A DNA stretch of 64,000 nucleotides from Actinomadura viridilutea (GTDB lineage: Bacteria; Actinomycetota; Actinomycetes; Streptosporangiales; Streptosporangiaceae): positions 124,001 through 188,000 of the forward strand of contig PVNI01000004.1 in NCBI GenBank assembly GCA_003001795.1, in the 5' to 3' direction. This document shows, piece by piece, positions 27,354-35,775 of this stretch. The notes beneath the pieces are model-generated. The model saw only the letters and a program-made list of their open reading frames with translations. It was not told where the DNA came from and searched no databases. Every line of letters starts with the position of its first letter. Position 1 is the stretch's first letter. The position numbers and the translations under genes are program-made.

Positions 27354-27779
27354 ATGCTGACCCGGATCGACCACATCGGCATCGCCTGCCACGACCTGGA
27401 CGCCACGGTGGAGTTCTACCGGTCCACCTACGGCTTCACCGACGTCCACTTCGAGGTGAACGAGGAGCAGGGCGTCCGCGAGGCCATGCTGAAGATCAAC
27501 GACACGGGCGACGGCGCGGCCAGCTACCTGCAGCTCATCCAGCCGATCCGGGAGGACTCGCCGGTGGCCAAGTGGCTGGCGAAGAACGGCGAGGGCGTGC
27601 ACCACATCGCGTTCGGCACCGACGGCGACGTCCAGGACGAGGCGGACGGCATCGCGGCCAAGGGGGTGCGCGTGCTGTACGAGGCCCCGCGGCGCGGCTC
27701 CATGGGCTCCCGGATCAACTTCCTGCACCCCAAGGACTGCCACGGCGTGCTCACCGAGCTCGTCGAGAAGAAGGCCTGA
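27354..27779 (+). CDS. mce: Methylmalonyl-CoA epimerase
   Basis: This 141-residue vicinal-oxygen-chelate enzyme interconverts (2R)- and (2S)-methylmalonyl-CoA. The metal ligands can be read from [10 protein letters not shown] (His), the central strand [17 protein letters not shown] (His) and [11 protein letters not shown] (Glu). GGAGGAG precedes ATG 27354. It links propionyl-CoA and B12-dependent mutase chemistry; the PduO-type adenosyltransferase at 45.7 kb would supply the cofactor, although no mutase gene is in the window. Confidence 0.95.
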   Translation: MLTRIDHIGIACHDLDATVEFYRSTYGFTDVHFEVNEEQGVREAMLKINDTGDGAASYLQLIQPIREDSPVAKWLAKNGEGVHHIAFGTDGDVQDEADGIAAKGVRVLYEAPRRGSMGSRINFLHPKDCHGVLTELVEKKA

Positions 27780-28185
27780 GCGGGCGGGCGGACGCGTTCG
27801 CGGCCGGCGCGCGGGCGGGGCGGTGCGGCGCGCGCCCGGGCCGGCGCGGTGTCCAGGGCGCGGCCCCGGGGTGGTCTTCGGCGCGCCCCGCAGATCGTGA
27901 TGCGTTCGATACCACCGGCCGCGATCCGGCGGGACTCGGCTCGATCTGTAACGGTTCCGACACGTTTGGTCGTTTCCGAAGGAGACGCCCACGTATCGAG
28001 GGCCTCGCAGGGCTGAACGACAAAACCGACAAACTGCGCAGCGCGTCAAGATGAGCCCCCAACACGGCAGTGGCGGGAGTACGCTTCTTTCGCCGGATGA
28101 GGTCTGGGGCCAGCGGGCCCGTTCAGCCAGGCGATCAACCGGTCCCGGAACCCCACGTAGCCCCGTCACATCAGGATTGAGCCCT
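27780..28185. other. 406-nt intergenic region upstream of the DivIVA-like gene
   Basis: No coding frame or RNA was recognised. The second half (about 27930-28130) is less GC-rich than its surroundings and probably contains the promoter of the coiled-coil gene, but no -35/-10 pair is convincing. Confidence 0.5.
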
Positions 28186-29496
28186 ATGCAGTCCGACATC
28201 GACGCCCAGCTCAGCAACTTTTTCGAGGAAACGCCCCCGCGCGAGTTCGACGTGGTGCTTCGCGGCTACGACCGGCACCAGGTCGACGAGCACATCAAGG
28301 CGCTCGACAACGAGGTTCGCCAGGCCCGCGAACGAGAGCAGGCCCTGCAGCGGGAGTTGTCGGACGCGCATCGCCAGCTGCAGGAACAGGAGCGCCCCAC
28401 GTACTCCGGCCTCGGCGCCCGCATCGAGCAGCTGCTGCGGCTCGCCGAGGAGCAGGCCACCGAGCTGGTGCAGGCCGCCCGCTCGGAGGCCAACGAGATC
28501 AAGGCCGCGGCCAAGGTGGACGCCGCCGAGCTGCGCGCCACCGCCGAGAACGAGGCCGCCGAGCTGCGCGCCACCGCCCAGCGCGAGTGCGAGGACATGC
28601 GCCAGGCCGCCGAGCGGGAGGCCGAGGAGGTGCGCACCGCGGCCCGCCGCGAAGCCGACGAGCTGACCTCCACCACCGAGCGCGAGGTGGCCAAGCTGCG
28701 CGCCACCGCCGACCACGAGGTCGCCGAGAAGCGCGCCGCCGCCGAGCGCGAGATCGCCAAGCTGCGCACCACCACCGAGCGCGAGGTGGCCCAGCTGCGG
28801 GCGTCCACCAAGCGGGAGCGCGACGAGATCCTCACCACCGCCAAGCGGCAGGCCGACGAGATGCGCGCCCAGGCGCAGCGGATCCTGGAGGAGAGCGAGG
28901 CGCAGCGCGCCCAGGCCGAGGCCGAGTTCGAAATCCAGCTGGCCGCCCGCCGCGAGGAGGCCGACCGGCAGGACGCCGAGCGGCACGCCGCCGCCCAGGC
29001 CGCCACCCAGAAGCTCGTCGCCGAGGCCGAGCAGCGCGCCGCCTCCGCCGAGCAGCGCGCCGCCAAGGCGACCCAGCAGGCCGAGCAGACCCGGCGCGAG
29101 GCCGACGCGCACGCCAAGCAGCTGCTGGCCAACGCGCGCAAGAACTCCGAGCAGATCATCGCGGAGGCCAAGGCGCAGGCCGAGCAGCTGCTGGCCGAGA
29201 CCAAGGCCGAGGCCGACCGCATCCGCACCGCGGCCCAGCGCCAGGTGGACGAGCTGACCCGCCAGCGCGACAGCATCACCAGCCACCTCAACCAGCTGCG
29301 CCAGCTCATCGGCGGCGTGGCCCCGGCGATGGGCGGCATGGAGGAGATCTCCGCTCCGGCCTCCAAGCCCGAACTGTCGGAGCCGGCCAAGCCCGCCTCC
29401 TCCTCCCAGGGCCAGCAGTCCCAGGCCAAGCAGCAGCCCGCCAAGAGCCAGGCCAAGAAGTCCGACGAGGAGGACGAGGACTGGTGGCAGGAGTGA
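28186..29496 (+). CDS. DivIVA-domain coiled-coil scaffold protein (FilP/Scy-like)
   Basis: This 436-residue protein starts with a short DivIVA-type segment (REFDVVLRGYDRHQVDEHIKAL). A coiled coil of about 330 residues follows, built from near-repeats of ELRATAxxExA, then Ala/Gln-rich helices. It ends in a Ser/Gln/Lys linker and an acidic tail DEEDEDWWQE. Such proteins (Wag31, Scy, FilP) organise polar growth and hyphal tips in actinobacteria. The neighbouring thiolase and epimerase genes are also next to scy/filP in Streptomyces, supporting this class. ATG 28186 has AGGA 9 nt upstream. A strong terminator follows. Confidence 0.88.
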   Translation: MQSDIDAQLSNFFEETPPREFDVVLRGYDRHQVDEHIKALDNEVRQAREREQALQRELSDAHRQLQEQERPTYSGLGARIEQLLRLAEEQATELVQAARSEANEIKAAAKVDAAELRATAENEAAELRATAQRECEDMRQAAEREAEEVRTAARREADELTSTTEREVAKLRATADHEVAEKRAAAEREIAKLRTTTEREVAQLRASTKRERDEILTTAKRQADEMRAQAQRILEESEAQRAQAEAEFEIQLAARREEADRQDAERHAAAQAATQKLVAEAEQRAASAEQRAAKATQQAEQTRREADAHAKQLLANARKNSEQIIAEAKAQAEQLLAETKAEADRIRTAAQRQVDELTRQRDSITSHLNQLRQLIGGVAPAMGGMEEISAPASKPELSEPAKPASSSQGQQSQAKQQPAKSQAKKSDEEDEDWWQE

Positions 29497-29543
29497 CGGC
29501 CCGCTCCTGACCGTCCGCCGCGGCCGGGTCCGAATCGGCATCC

Positions 29544-29587
29544 GACGAAAAGCCTGGAGGCGTCGTCCTGCCTCTAGGCTTTTCGTC
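29544..29587 (+). terminator. Intrinsic terminator of the DivIVA-like gene
   Basis: An 18-bp stem (29544-29561 with 29570-29587, one G-T pair) with an 8-nt loop ends in CTTTTC. It lies 48 nt after the stop codon. Confidence 0.88.
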
Positions 29588-29679
29588 ATGTCCACCGGCG
29601 AACGCGAGGGCCGCCGCCGCTCCGCGCGAACGGCCGCGGCCTTCGCGTACCGGCCCGACTGACCCAGAAGGAGAGCGGC

Positions 29680-31065
29680 GTGCCCGAGCAGACGCCCCAC
29701 AACGACCGGACGGCGGCCCCGACCGACACGGGCGGGTCGAACGCCGAACCCTCGGTCGCCTCTCCTCGCACCGCCGCGCCCGTCGCCGTGGAAGGCGCCC
29801 CCGACGGGGCGGGCGCCGCCGACACACCGGGCGCCGCCGCCTCCGCGGCGGGCACGGCGTCCACGACGACCGCGACGGACCGGCCCGGCGACGACGCCGA
29901 CGCCACGGCCGGCGACGGGGCCGGCGACGGGGCGGGGGCGCAGGCGGAGCCGCGGCCGGACCCGGTGACGGACGTGGACGCGCGCCGCCGCGAGGCGGGC
30001 GTGGACGAGACCGCCCCGTTCGGGCGGCTCGGACGGCCGCTGGCGCAGACCCATCCGTTCGTGTTCGGCTTCACCGGGGCGCTCGGGGTGCTGACGGCCT
30101 GGCTGCTGGTCCAGGCCGTCATCAGCGTGAGCCAGGTGATCGTGCTGATCGTCGTGTCGATGTTCCTGGCGGTCGGGCTGAACCCGGCCGTGGAGGCGCT
30201 GCAGCGGGCCAGGATCCCCCGCGGCGCGGCGGTCGGCCTGGTGTTCCTGGGCGTGGTGCTGGTGTTCGTCGGGGTGGGGTTCGCGGTCGTTCCGCCGGTC
30301 ACCAAGGAGATCAGCAACTTCATCGACCACGTCCCCACCTACATCAGCCAGCTGCAGAGCAACCGGCAGATCCAGGAGTGGGACAAGCGGTACCGGCTGC
30401 TGGAGAAGCTGCAGGAGACGGTGACCAACCCCAGCTTCGGGCAGGGCGCGGCCGACGGTCTGCTCGGGGCGGGGCGCGTGGTGGTCAGCGGCGCGTTCAG
30501 CACGCTGACGGTGCTGATCCTGACCCTGTACTTCCTCGGCTCGCTCCCGACGATCAAGTCGTTCTTCTACCGGCTGGCGCCGCGGTCGCGCCGCGCCCGG
30601 GTGGCGCTGCTGGGCGACGAGATCCTCGGCCGGATCGGCGGCTACGTCGCCGGCACCGTCATGGTGGCGCTGATCGCGGGCACCGCGGCGTACATCTTCC
30701 TGATCATCGTCGGGGTGCCGTTCGCGCTGCCGCTGGCCATCACGGTGGCGTTCACCGCGCTGATCCCGCTGGTGGGCGCGACGATCGGCGCGGTGCTGGT
30801 GAGCGTGGTGGCGTTCTTCGACGGCCTCGGCACCGGCATCGCCTGCGTGGTCTTCTTCGTGGTCTACCAGCAGGTCGAGAACTACCTGATCCACCCGCGG
30901 GTGATGAAGCGGGCGGTGGACGTGCCGCCCGCGGTGACCATCATCGCCGCGCTGATCGGGGGGACGCTGCTGGGGTTCGTCGGCGCCCTGATCGCCATCC
31001 CGACGGCCGCCGCGGTGGCGCTGATCATCCGCGAGGTCGTGCTGCCGCGCCAGGAGAGCCTGTGA
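29680..31065 (+). CDS. AI-2E family (PerM-like) transporter
   Basis: This 461-residue membrane protein has a 110-residue Ala/Thr/Asp-rich cytoplasmic N-terminus and then about eight helices typical of the AI-2E/UPF0118 family: VIVLIVVSMFLAVGLNPAVE, VVPPVTKEISNFIDHVP, ALPLAITVAFTALIPLVGAT, YQQVENYLIHPRVM and FVGALIAIPTAAAVAL. Substrates differ across the family (AI-2 export, Na+/H+ antiport); none can be deduced here. GTG 29680 has AAGGAGAG upstream. Its N-terminal tail contains a 12-bp duplication (29907-29930), and its last codons begin the 12-bp array at 31056. Confidence 0.9.
   Translation: MPEQTPHNDRTAAPTDTGGSNAEPSVASPRTAAPVAVEGAPDGAGAADTPGAAASAAGTASTTTATDRPGDDADATAGDGAGDGAGAQAEPRPDPVTDVDARRREAGVDETAPFGRLGRPLAQTHPFVFGFTGALGVLTAWLLVQAVISVSQVIVLIVVSMFLAVGLNPAVEALQRARIPRGAAVGLVFLGVVLVFVGVGFAVVPPVTKEISNFIDHVPTYISQLQSNRQIQEWDKRYRLLEKLQETVTNPSFGQGAADGLLGAGRVVVSGAFSTLTVLILTLYFLGSLPTIKSFFYRLAPRSRRARVALLGDEILGRIGGYVAGTVMVALIAGTAAYIFLIIVGVPFALPLAITVAFTALIPLVGATIGAVLVSVVAFFDGLGTGIACVVFFVVYQQVENYLIHPRVMKRAVDVPPAVTIIAALIGGTLLGFVGALIAIPTAAAVALIIREVVLPRQESL
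29907..29930. repeat. Tandem duplication of a 12-bp unit in the AI-2E gene
   Basis: GGCCGGCGACGG occurs twice in tandem, coding for repeated Ala-Gly-Asp-Gly in the disordered N-terminus. Confidence 0.85.
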
Positions 31066-31151
31066 CAGAGCCTGTGACAGGACCTGTGACAGAGCCTGTG
31101 ACAGGGCCTGTGACGGAAACTGTGACGGGGCCTACGACGGGGCCCGTCACC
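31056..31151. repeat. 12-bp tandem array across convergent gene ends
   Basis: Eight imperfect 12-bp units run without gap. The first two are GAGCCTGTGACA, and the others differ from that at one to five positions. The array contains the stop of the AI-2E gene (TGA, 31063-31065) at its left end and the stop of the hydrolase gene (TCA, 31147-31149) in its last unit. Confidence 0.95.
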
Positions 31152-31938
31152 GCGCCGCGCGGGTCAGCGCGGCGGCGAACTCGGCGACCGCGTCGTTGAA
31201 CGCGTCGGGCCGCTCCACCGTGCACAGGTGGCCGGCGCCCGGGACGACCAGCAGCTCGGCGTCCGGCAGGGCGTCGGCCATGGCGCGCGCCTCGTCCTGG
31301 ACGGCCAGGGCGTCCTCGTCGCCGACGACGACCAGCGCCGGGACGGTCAGCCCGCGCAGCGTGTCGAAGGCGGGGCCGCGCGCGGCCATGGCGCGCTGGG
31401 CCCAGGCGGCGGCGCGCGGCGGCGCCGCCTGCACCAGACCGCGCACCCGTCCGTAGACCAGGGGCCGCTGCCGCAGGGTGGTGGGTCCGACCAGGCGGGG
31501 CAGCACCTCGTCCACCAGCACCTGCACGCCGCCCTCGCGGTCGAGGCGCTCGGCCTGCCGCAGCCGCTCCCGGCGGACGGCGTCGGTGTCCGCCGCGGCG
31601 CGGGTGCCCGCCAGCACCAGCCCTTGGACGAGGTCGGGACGGCGGCGGCACAGCGCCATCGCCACGTACCCGCCCATCGACGCGCCGCCGATCACGGCCC
31701 GGGTCACGCCGAGGCGCCGCATCACGGCCGCGACGTCGTCGGCCATCGCGTCGATGGACGGCTCGTCGGTGCCGAGCAGCGAGCCGCCGAACCCGCGCAG
31801 GTCCGGGGTGATCACCCGGAACCGGTCGGCCAGGCCCTCGCGCTGGTCCAGCCACATCGCCGACGACAGCGGGAACGCGTGCAGCAGGACCAGCGGCGTC
31901 CCGGCGCCGACGTCTCGGGCGTAGAGCTGCACGGACAT
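31147..31938 (-). CDS. Alpha/beta hydrolase (3-oxoadipate enol-lactonase-like)
   Basis: This 263-residue hydrolase has HAFPLSSAMW with an oxyanion-hole region, S87 in GGASMGGY as nucleophile, DEDAL with the acid and GAGHLC with the catalytic His near residue 240. The fold and length match enol-lactone hydrolases and related esterases; the true substrate is not known. ATG 31938 is preferred to an upstream start because it sits next to the conserved strand and has GAGG close by. It is convergent with the AI-2E gene, and the two stops lie in a shared tandem repeat. Confidence 0.82.
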   Translation of the reverse strand: MSVQLYARDVGAGTPLVLLHAFPLSSAMWLDQREGLADRFRVITPDLRGFGGSLLGTDEPSIDAMADDVAAVMRRLGVTRAVIGGASMGGYVAMALCRRRPDLVQGLVLAGTRAAADTDAVRRERLRQAERLDREGGVQVLVDEVLPRLVGPTTLRQRPLVYGRVRGLVQAAPPRAAAWAQRAMAARGPAFDTLRGLTVPALVVVGDEDALAVQDEARAMADALPDAELLVVPGAGHLCTVERPDAFNDAVAEFAAALTRAAR

Positions 31939-32089
31939 GGCCTCACCCCTCCCGTCTCCGACCGGGCCCGTGCCGTTCACACCATGGCCAGGCAATCCTC
32001 ACCCCCGGGACGCGGCCCGCGAGAGGATGTGGCCGCCACTGGCCGCGCGTTTGTGCACTAATGCCGGTCCTGCCGGTGCGCGAGCGGAG

Positions 32090-32422
32090 TCAGTAGCGGG
32101 GGGCGCCTCGCCCGCGGTGCGGGCGGGGGCCGCGCCGGTCGCGGGCCTGCCAGCACGGCCGGTGCCAGTGCCGCCGGTCGTCGGCGCCGCCGCGCTCGTC
32201 GGCGGGCCAGGCGACCACGTGCGGCACGCCCGGCGGGATGAGCTGGTCGCACCCGGGGCAGCGGTACGACTTGACGGAGTTGGCGCCGGCGATGGCCTGC
32301 ACGATCCAGTCGCCGTCGGGGCCCTCCTCGACGCGGCGGTTGAGCCCCCCGAAGGAACCGGCGCCGCTCCCTTTCCGACGAGGGGGTCCGGGAGCGGCGC
32401 GGCGGTTCCTCCGGGGGCTCAT
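32090..32422 (-). CDS. Small conserved actinobacterial protein with zinc-ribbon-like Cys/His set
   Basis: This 110-residue protein has a basic N-terminus (MSPRRNRRAAPGPPRR), then SYRCPGCDQLIPPGVPHVVAWP and RRHWHRPCW, giving a CxxC...H...HxxxC pattern that could bind zinc. It ends in an Arg/Gly-rich tail. Similar short proteins sit next to 3-hydroxyacyl-CoA dehydrogenase genes in other actinobacteria, often named ATP/GTP-binding without proof. A nucleic-acid-binding role is plausible from charge; no experiment supports a function. Confidence 0.78.
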   Translation of the reverse strand: MSPRRNRRAAPGPPRRKGSGAGSFGGLNRRVEEGPDGDWIVQAIAGANSVKSYRCPGCDQLIPPGVPHVVAWPADERGGADDRRHWHRPCWQARDRRGPRPHRGRGAPRY

Positions 32423-32462
32423 GGCGTCCAGGATAGGGGCGGGGACGGGACGCGGCTCCGGG

Positions 32463-34130
32463 TCAGCGCAGGGTCCGGCGCCCCGCCCGCACGTGCTCCT
32501 CCAGCAGCGGGGACGGCGCCAGCGCGGCCTCGCGGGTCTCGGCGTAGAGGGCGCGCAGCACCGTCACGGCGCGGTCGATGCCGAGCCGGTCCAGGTCGGC
32601 GACCGGACCGCTGGGGTAGCCGCAGCCGAGCGTCATCGCCGCGTCGATCGCGTCGGCGTCGGCGTACCCGGCCGCGAGCATGGCGGCCGCGTCGTTGAGG
32701 TAGGGGAAGCGCAGGGCGTCGACGATGAACCCGGCCCGGTCGCGGCAGCGCACCGCGGTGAGGCCCAGCGCGGCGAGCAGGGCGGCGGCGCGGTCGGCGA
32801 CGCCGGGCGCGGTCAGCGCCGTCGTGGCGACCTCCGCCAGCGTGCCGCCGGTCTCGGGCAGGTGCAGGCCGACCGTGTCGCCGGGGCGTCCGGTGGCGGC
32901 GGCGTGCTCGATGACGGGTCCGGTGGCGGACGCGACGGCCAGCACGGCGTCCGGCCCGGCCGCCTCGCCCACGGCGCGCAGCGGCGCGGTCTCGTCCACG
33001 ACGACCAGGTCGCAGTCGGCGAACGCGTCCGGCTCGGCGGTCTCGACGCGGGCGAGCGCGTCGTCTTCGCCCAGTTCGTCGCCCAGTTCGTCGCCCAGTT
33101 CGTCGCCCAGCAGCTCGCGCACGGCGTTCACGGCCTCGCCCGTGACGCGCACCCGGCCGCCCGCACGCGCGCACGCGGCCGCGACGGCGAGGGCGGACGG
33201 GTCGGTGCCCGCGACGCCCACGGTCGGCGGCGTCGGGGACGCCTCCTCCTTGTCCGTCGGCTTCGCGGCGGCGCCGTGGTCGTAGAAGCCGCGGCCGGTC
33301 TTGCGGCCCAGCAGCCCGGCCGCGACCAGTTCGCGCAGCAGCGGGGCGGGCGCGTGCCGCCGGTCGCGGGTCTCGGCGTGGATCGCCTCCAGCACCTCCA
33401 GGCACGTGTCGAGGCCGATGAGGTCCATCAGGGTGAACGGGCCCATCGGCAGTCCGGCGCCGACGGTCATCGCGGTGTCGATGTCGTCGCGCGTGGCGTG
33501 CCCGTTCTCCAGCATGGACGTCGCCTGGTTCAGGTAGCCGAACAGCAGGCGGTTGGCGACGAACCCGGCGCGGTCGCCGATCGTCACCGGCGTCTTGCCG
33601 AGCGCGGACGCCAGCTCGGCCACGCGCGCCACCGCCTCCGGGTCGCTGAGCACGGTGCGGATGACCTCGACGAGCTTCATCACCGGCGCCGGGTTGAAGA
33701 AGTGCACGCCGACGACCTGCGCGGGCCGCGCGGTGGACGCCGCGATCTCGGTGACCGACAGCGAGGAGGTGTTGGTGGCGAGCACCGCCTCCTGCTTGCA
33801 CACGCGGTCCAGCTCGGCGAACACGCGGCGCTTGAGGTCGAGCCGCTCCGGGACGGCCTCGATGACCAGGTCGCAGTCGGCCAGGTCGGCGAACTGCGTG
33901 GAGAACGCGATCCGGTCGAGGATCTCCCGGCGCGCCTCCTCGGTGAGGCGGCCGCGCTTGACGGCCCGCCCGGTGGAGGATTCAAGATGGCCGCGTCCCC
34001 GTTCCAGGGCCTCCGGGCCCACCTCGATCCCGACGACCGACAGGCCGCCCCGGGCCAGGACCTCGGCGATGCCCGCGCCCATGGTGCCCAGCCCCACGAC
34101 CCCGACCTTGCTGAACGAACCACCAGTCAT
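32463..34130 (-). CDS. Two-domain 3-hydroxyacyl-CoA dehydrogenase
   Basis: This 555-residue protein is a tandem fusion. The first half (about 1-285) is a complete 3-hydroxybutyryl-CoA dehydrogenase: NAD motif VGVVGLGTMGAGIA, ATNTSSLSVTEIA, VHFFNPAPVMKLVEVI (catalytic His) and the helical 3HCDH domain. The second half repeats the fold, but its nucleotide-binding Gly motif is lost (TVGVAGTDPSALAVAAACA), while GLHLPETGGTLAEV and DRAGFIVDALRFPYLNDA are kept. A (Gly-Asp-Glu-Leu)3 linker is encoded by a 12-bp repeat. Only the first site is likely active. ATG 34130 has GGGAG upstream. It works in fatty acid or acetoacetyl-CoA metabolism with the thiolase. Confidence 0.92.
   Translation of the reverse strand: MTGGSFSKVGVVGLGTMGAGIAEVLARGGLSVVGIEVGPEALERGRGHLESSTGRAVKRGRLTEEARREILDRIAFSTQFADLADCDLVIEAVPERLDLKRRVFAELDRVCKQEAVLATNTSSLSVTEIAASTARPAQVVGVHFFNPAPVMKLVEVIRTVLSDPEAVARVAELASALGKTPVTIGDRAGFVANRLLFGYLNQATSMLENGHATRDDIDTAMTVGAGLPMGPFTLMDLIGLDTCLEVLEAIHAETRDRRHAPAPLLRELVAAGLLGRKTGRGFYDHGAAAKPTDKEEASPTPPTVGVAGTDPSALAVAAACARAGGRVRVTGEAVNAVRELLGDELGDELGDELGEDDALARVETAEPDAFADCDLVVVDETAPLRAVGEAAGPDAVLAVASATGPVIEHAAATGRPGDTVGLHLPETGGTLAEVATTALTAPGVADRAAALLAALGLTAVRCRDRAGFIVDALRFPYLNDAAAMLAAGYADADAIDAAMTLGCGYPSGPVADLDRLGIDRAVTVLRALYAETREAALAPSPLLEEHVRAGRRTLR
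33069..33110. repeat. 12-bp in-frame tandem repeat in the dehydrogenase gene
   Basis: GCCCAGTTCGTC is repeated three times perfectly (33069-33104) plus a half unit, coding for repeated Gly-Asp-Glu-Leu on the minus strand within the second half of the protein. Confidence 0.95.
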
Positions 34131-34185
34131 GGCCCGCAGTCTCCCAGAGCCGTCCCGCCGCCCCGAGCCCGGGTGCGGTCCGAGC

Positions 34186-35256
34186 GTGCGCTTCGGCGTG
34201 TTCCTGCTCGCCGCCCGGTATCCCGGCCAGGACGACGCGGCGGCCCTCGCCCGCACGGTGGAGGCCGCCGTCGCCGCCGAGCGGGCCGGATTCGACGACG
34301 TGTGGCTGGCCGAGCACCACTTCATGTCGTACGGCGTGGTGCCGTCCGCGGTGACGCTGGCGGGTCATCTGCTGGGGCTGACGTCGCGGGTGCACGTGGG
34401 CACGGCGGTCAGCGTGCTGTCCACCCAGCATCCGGTGGCGTTGGCGGAGCAGGCCGCCCTGCTGTCGCTGGTGTCGGGAGGACGGTTCCGCCTGGGGGTG
34501 GGGCGCGGCGGCCCCTGGCGGGACCTGGAGGTGTTCGGCACGGGCCTGCCGCGCTACGAGACCGGGTTCGCCGAGGCGCTGGACCTGCTGCTGGCCTGGC
34601 TGCGGTCCGACCGGGTGGCCTGGGAGGGCGAGCAGTTCCGCTTCCGCGAGGTGCCGGTGGTGCCGCGGGCGCCCGAGCCTCCCCCGGTCGCCGTGGCGTG
34701 CACGTCGCCCGCCACCGAGGCGGTGGCGGCCGAGCGCGGCCTGCCCATGCTGCTGGGGATGCACGTCGGCGACGATGAGAAGGCGGCCGCCGTGGCGCGT
34801 CACGGCGACGCCGGCGCCGCCCACGTCTCCGCTCATCTCGCCCAGGTGGCCGATACGCGCGCGGCGGCGCTGGACACCCTGCTGCGGGAGATGCCGCGTT
34901 GGCTCGGCCCTGGGCTGGAGGGATACGTGCCGGTGGACGACCGTCCGCGTCCCCGGCGCGACGCTGCCGCCTACACGCGCCACCTGTGCGACCTGCACCC
35001 GGTCGGCTCCCCCGACGACTGCGTCGAGGCGATCGTCGCGACGGTGCGCCGCACCGGCATCCGTCACCTGATCCTGCTGGTGGAGGCGGCCGGTTCACGC
35101 GCGGCGACCCTGGAGAACATCGCCCGGCTGGGCGCGGAGGTCCTCCCCCGGGCCCGTGCCCTCCTGTCCGCACGTGAAGGCCCGGCCCGCGCGGCGGACG
35201 GGCCGGGCCTTCACGGCGGCGCGGTCAGCAGTCGCGCAGCTCCGGAGACTGGTTGA
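34186..35256 (+). CDS. LLM-class flavin-dependent oxidoreductase
   Basis: This 356-residue protein is a luciferase-like monooxygenase: RFGVFLLAARYPGQDD, FDDVWLAEHHFMSYGVVPSA, THV-like SRVHVGTAVSVLSTQHPVAL and GGRFRLGVGRGGPWRDLEVFG. The cofactor (FMN or F420) cannot be decided from sequence. GTG 34186 is preferred. ATG 34129 is in frame and would overlap the divergent dehydrogenase start. The last 25 codons run through a perfect terminator-like hairpin (35174-35214), and the stop lies 32 nt inside the convergent neighbour, so the real 3' end may once have been earlier. Confidence 0.88.
   Translation: MRFGVFLLAARYPGQDDAAALARTVEAAVAAERAGFDDVWLAEHHFMSYGVVPSAVTLAGHLLGLTSRVHVGTAVSVLSTQHPVALAEQAALLSLVSGGRFRLGVGRGGPWRDLEVFGTGLPRYETGFAEALDLLLAWLRSDRVAWEGEQFRFREVPVVPRAPEPPPVAVACTSPATEAVAAERGLPMLLGMHVGDDEKAAAVARHGDAGAAHVSAHLAQVADTRAAALDTLLREMPRWLGPGLEGYVPVDDRPRPRRDAAAYTRHLCDLHPVGSPDDCVEAIVATVRRTGIRHLILLVEAAGSRAATLENIARLGAEVLPRARALLSAREGPARAADGPGLHGGAVSSRAAPETG
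35174..35214. terminator. Terminator-like hairpin inside the LLM gene 3' end
   Basis: GTGAAGGCCCGGCCCG (35174-35189) pairs perfectly over 16 bp with CGGGCCGGGCCTTCAC (35199-35214), with a 9-nt loop. It lies just past the stop of the leftward gene (35225) and inside the rightward LLM reading frame, so it can serve both directions. Confidence 0.85.
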
Positions 35257-35611
35257 GGATCTGCTCGCGGGGCGTGATGAAGCGGCGGTAGGCCTCCGAG
35301 TCGGCGGTGGGGAAGACCGCGACCCGGTGGCAGTTCTGGAAGGCCAGCTTGACGCCGAAGTAGCGTTCCAAGGCGCCGCGCATGGCGTCGCTGGCCAGGA
35401 CACGCAGCAGCTGGCCGCGGGCCTGCTCGTCGGGCGGAGGGGTCTGGTTGTCGGCGAAGTCCCCGCCGTCCACCTGCAGCCGGGCCACCAGCCCGCTGAT
35501 CGTCTCCCAGGCGTACGGGAGGGACGTGCGCACGCAGTCGACGAACGCCTTGTCGTCGACCTCGCCGCGCCGCGCGGTCTCGAGAAGCTCGGGGGTCACG
35601 TCAAGGGACAT
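35225..35611 (-). CDS. SCO5389-like conserved actinobacterial protein
   Basis: This 128-residue soluble protein closely matches the SCO5389-type family known from Streptomyces: SLDVTPELLETARRGEVDDK, FVDCVRTSLPYAWETISGLV, DFADNQTPPPDEQARGQLLR, GVKLAFQNCHRVAVFP and an end in LNQSPELRDC. Function is unknown; strong conservation suggests a core actinobacterial role. AAAGGA 8 nt before ATG 35611 is a good ribosome site. Its 3' end overlaps the convergent LLM gene by 32 nt. Confidence 0.85.
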   Translation of the reverse strand: MSLDVTPELLETARRGEVDDKAFVDCVRTSLPYAWETISGLVARLQVDGGDFADNQTPPPDEQARGQLLRVLASDAMRGALERYFGVKLAFQNCHRVAVFPTADSEAYRRFITPREQILNQSPELRDC

Positions 35612-35775
35612 GAGCGGTTTCCTTTCACCGCGTGTGCTGAGCCCACACCCGGCGACGCTAAACACGCCCGTCTGAGAATTCCAGCCCTTGACAGGACGCC
35701 CGGTTCGGTGAAGCGACCGCGGCGGACGCCGCCGGCCTGCGGGTTCCGGCCGGCGCGCCGGGGCTGTGGCTCGCG

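Noticed and set aside
28171..30894. Very long open frame of about 907 codons antisense to the DivIVA-like and AI-2E genes
   Set aside because: It is a shadow caused by high GC at third codon positions. Its composition is low-complexity Arg/Gly/His/Leu, and it overlaps two genes with clear families and RBSs.
31056..31151. Tandem 12-bp array considered as CRISPR
   Set aside because: Units abut directly without spacers and are far too short; no cas gene nearby.
34129..34188. ATG 34129 as start of the LLM gene
   Set aside because: It would overlap the start codon of the divergent dehydrogenase and add a Pro/Arg-rich stretch not typical of the family; GTG 34186 begins the conserved strand. Not excluded completely.
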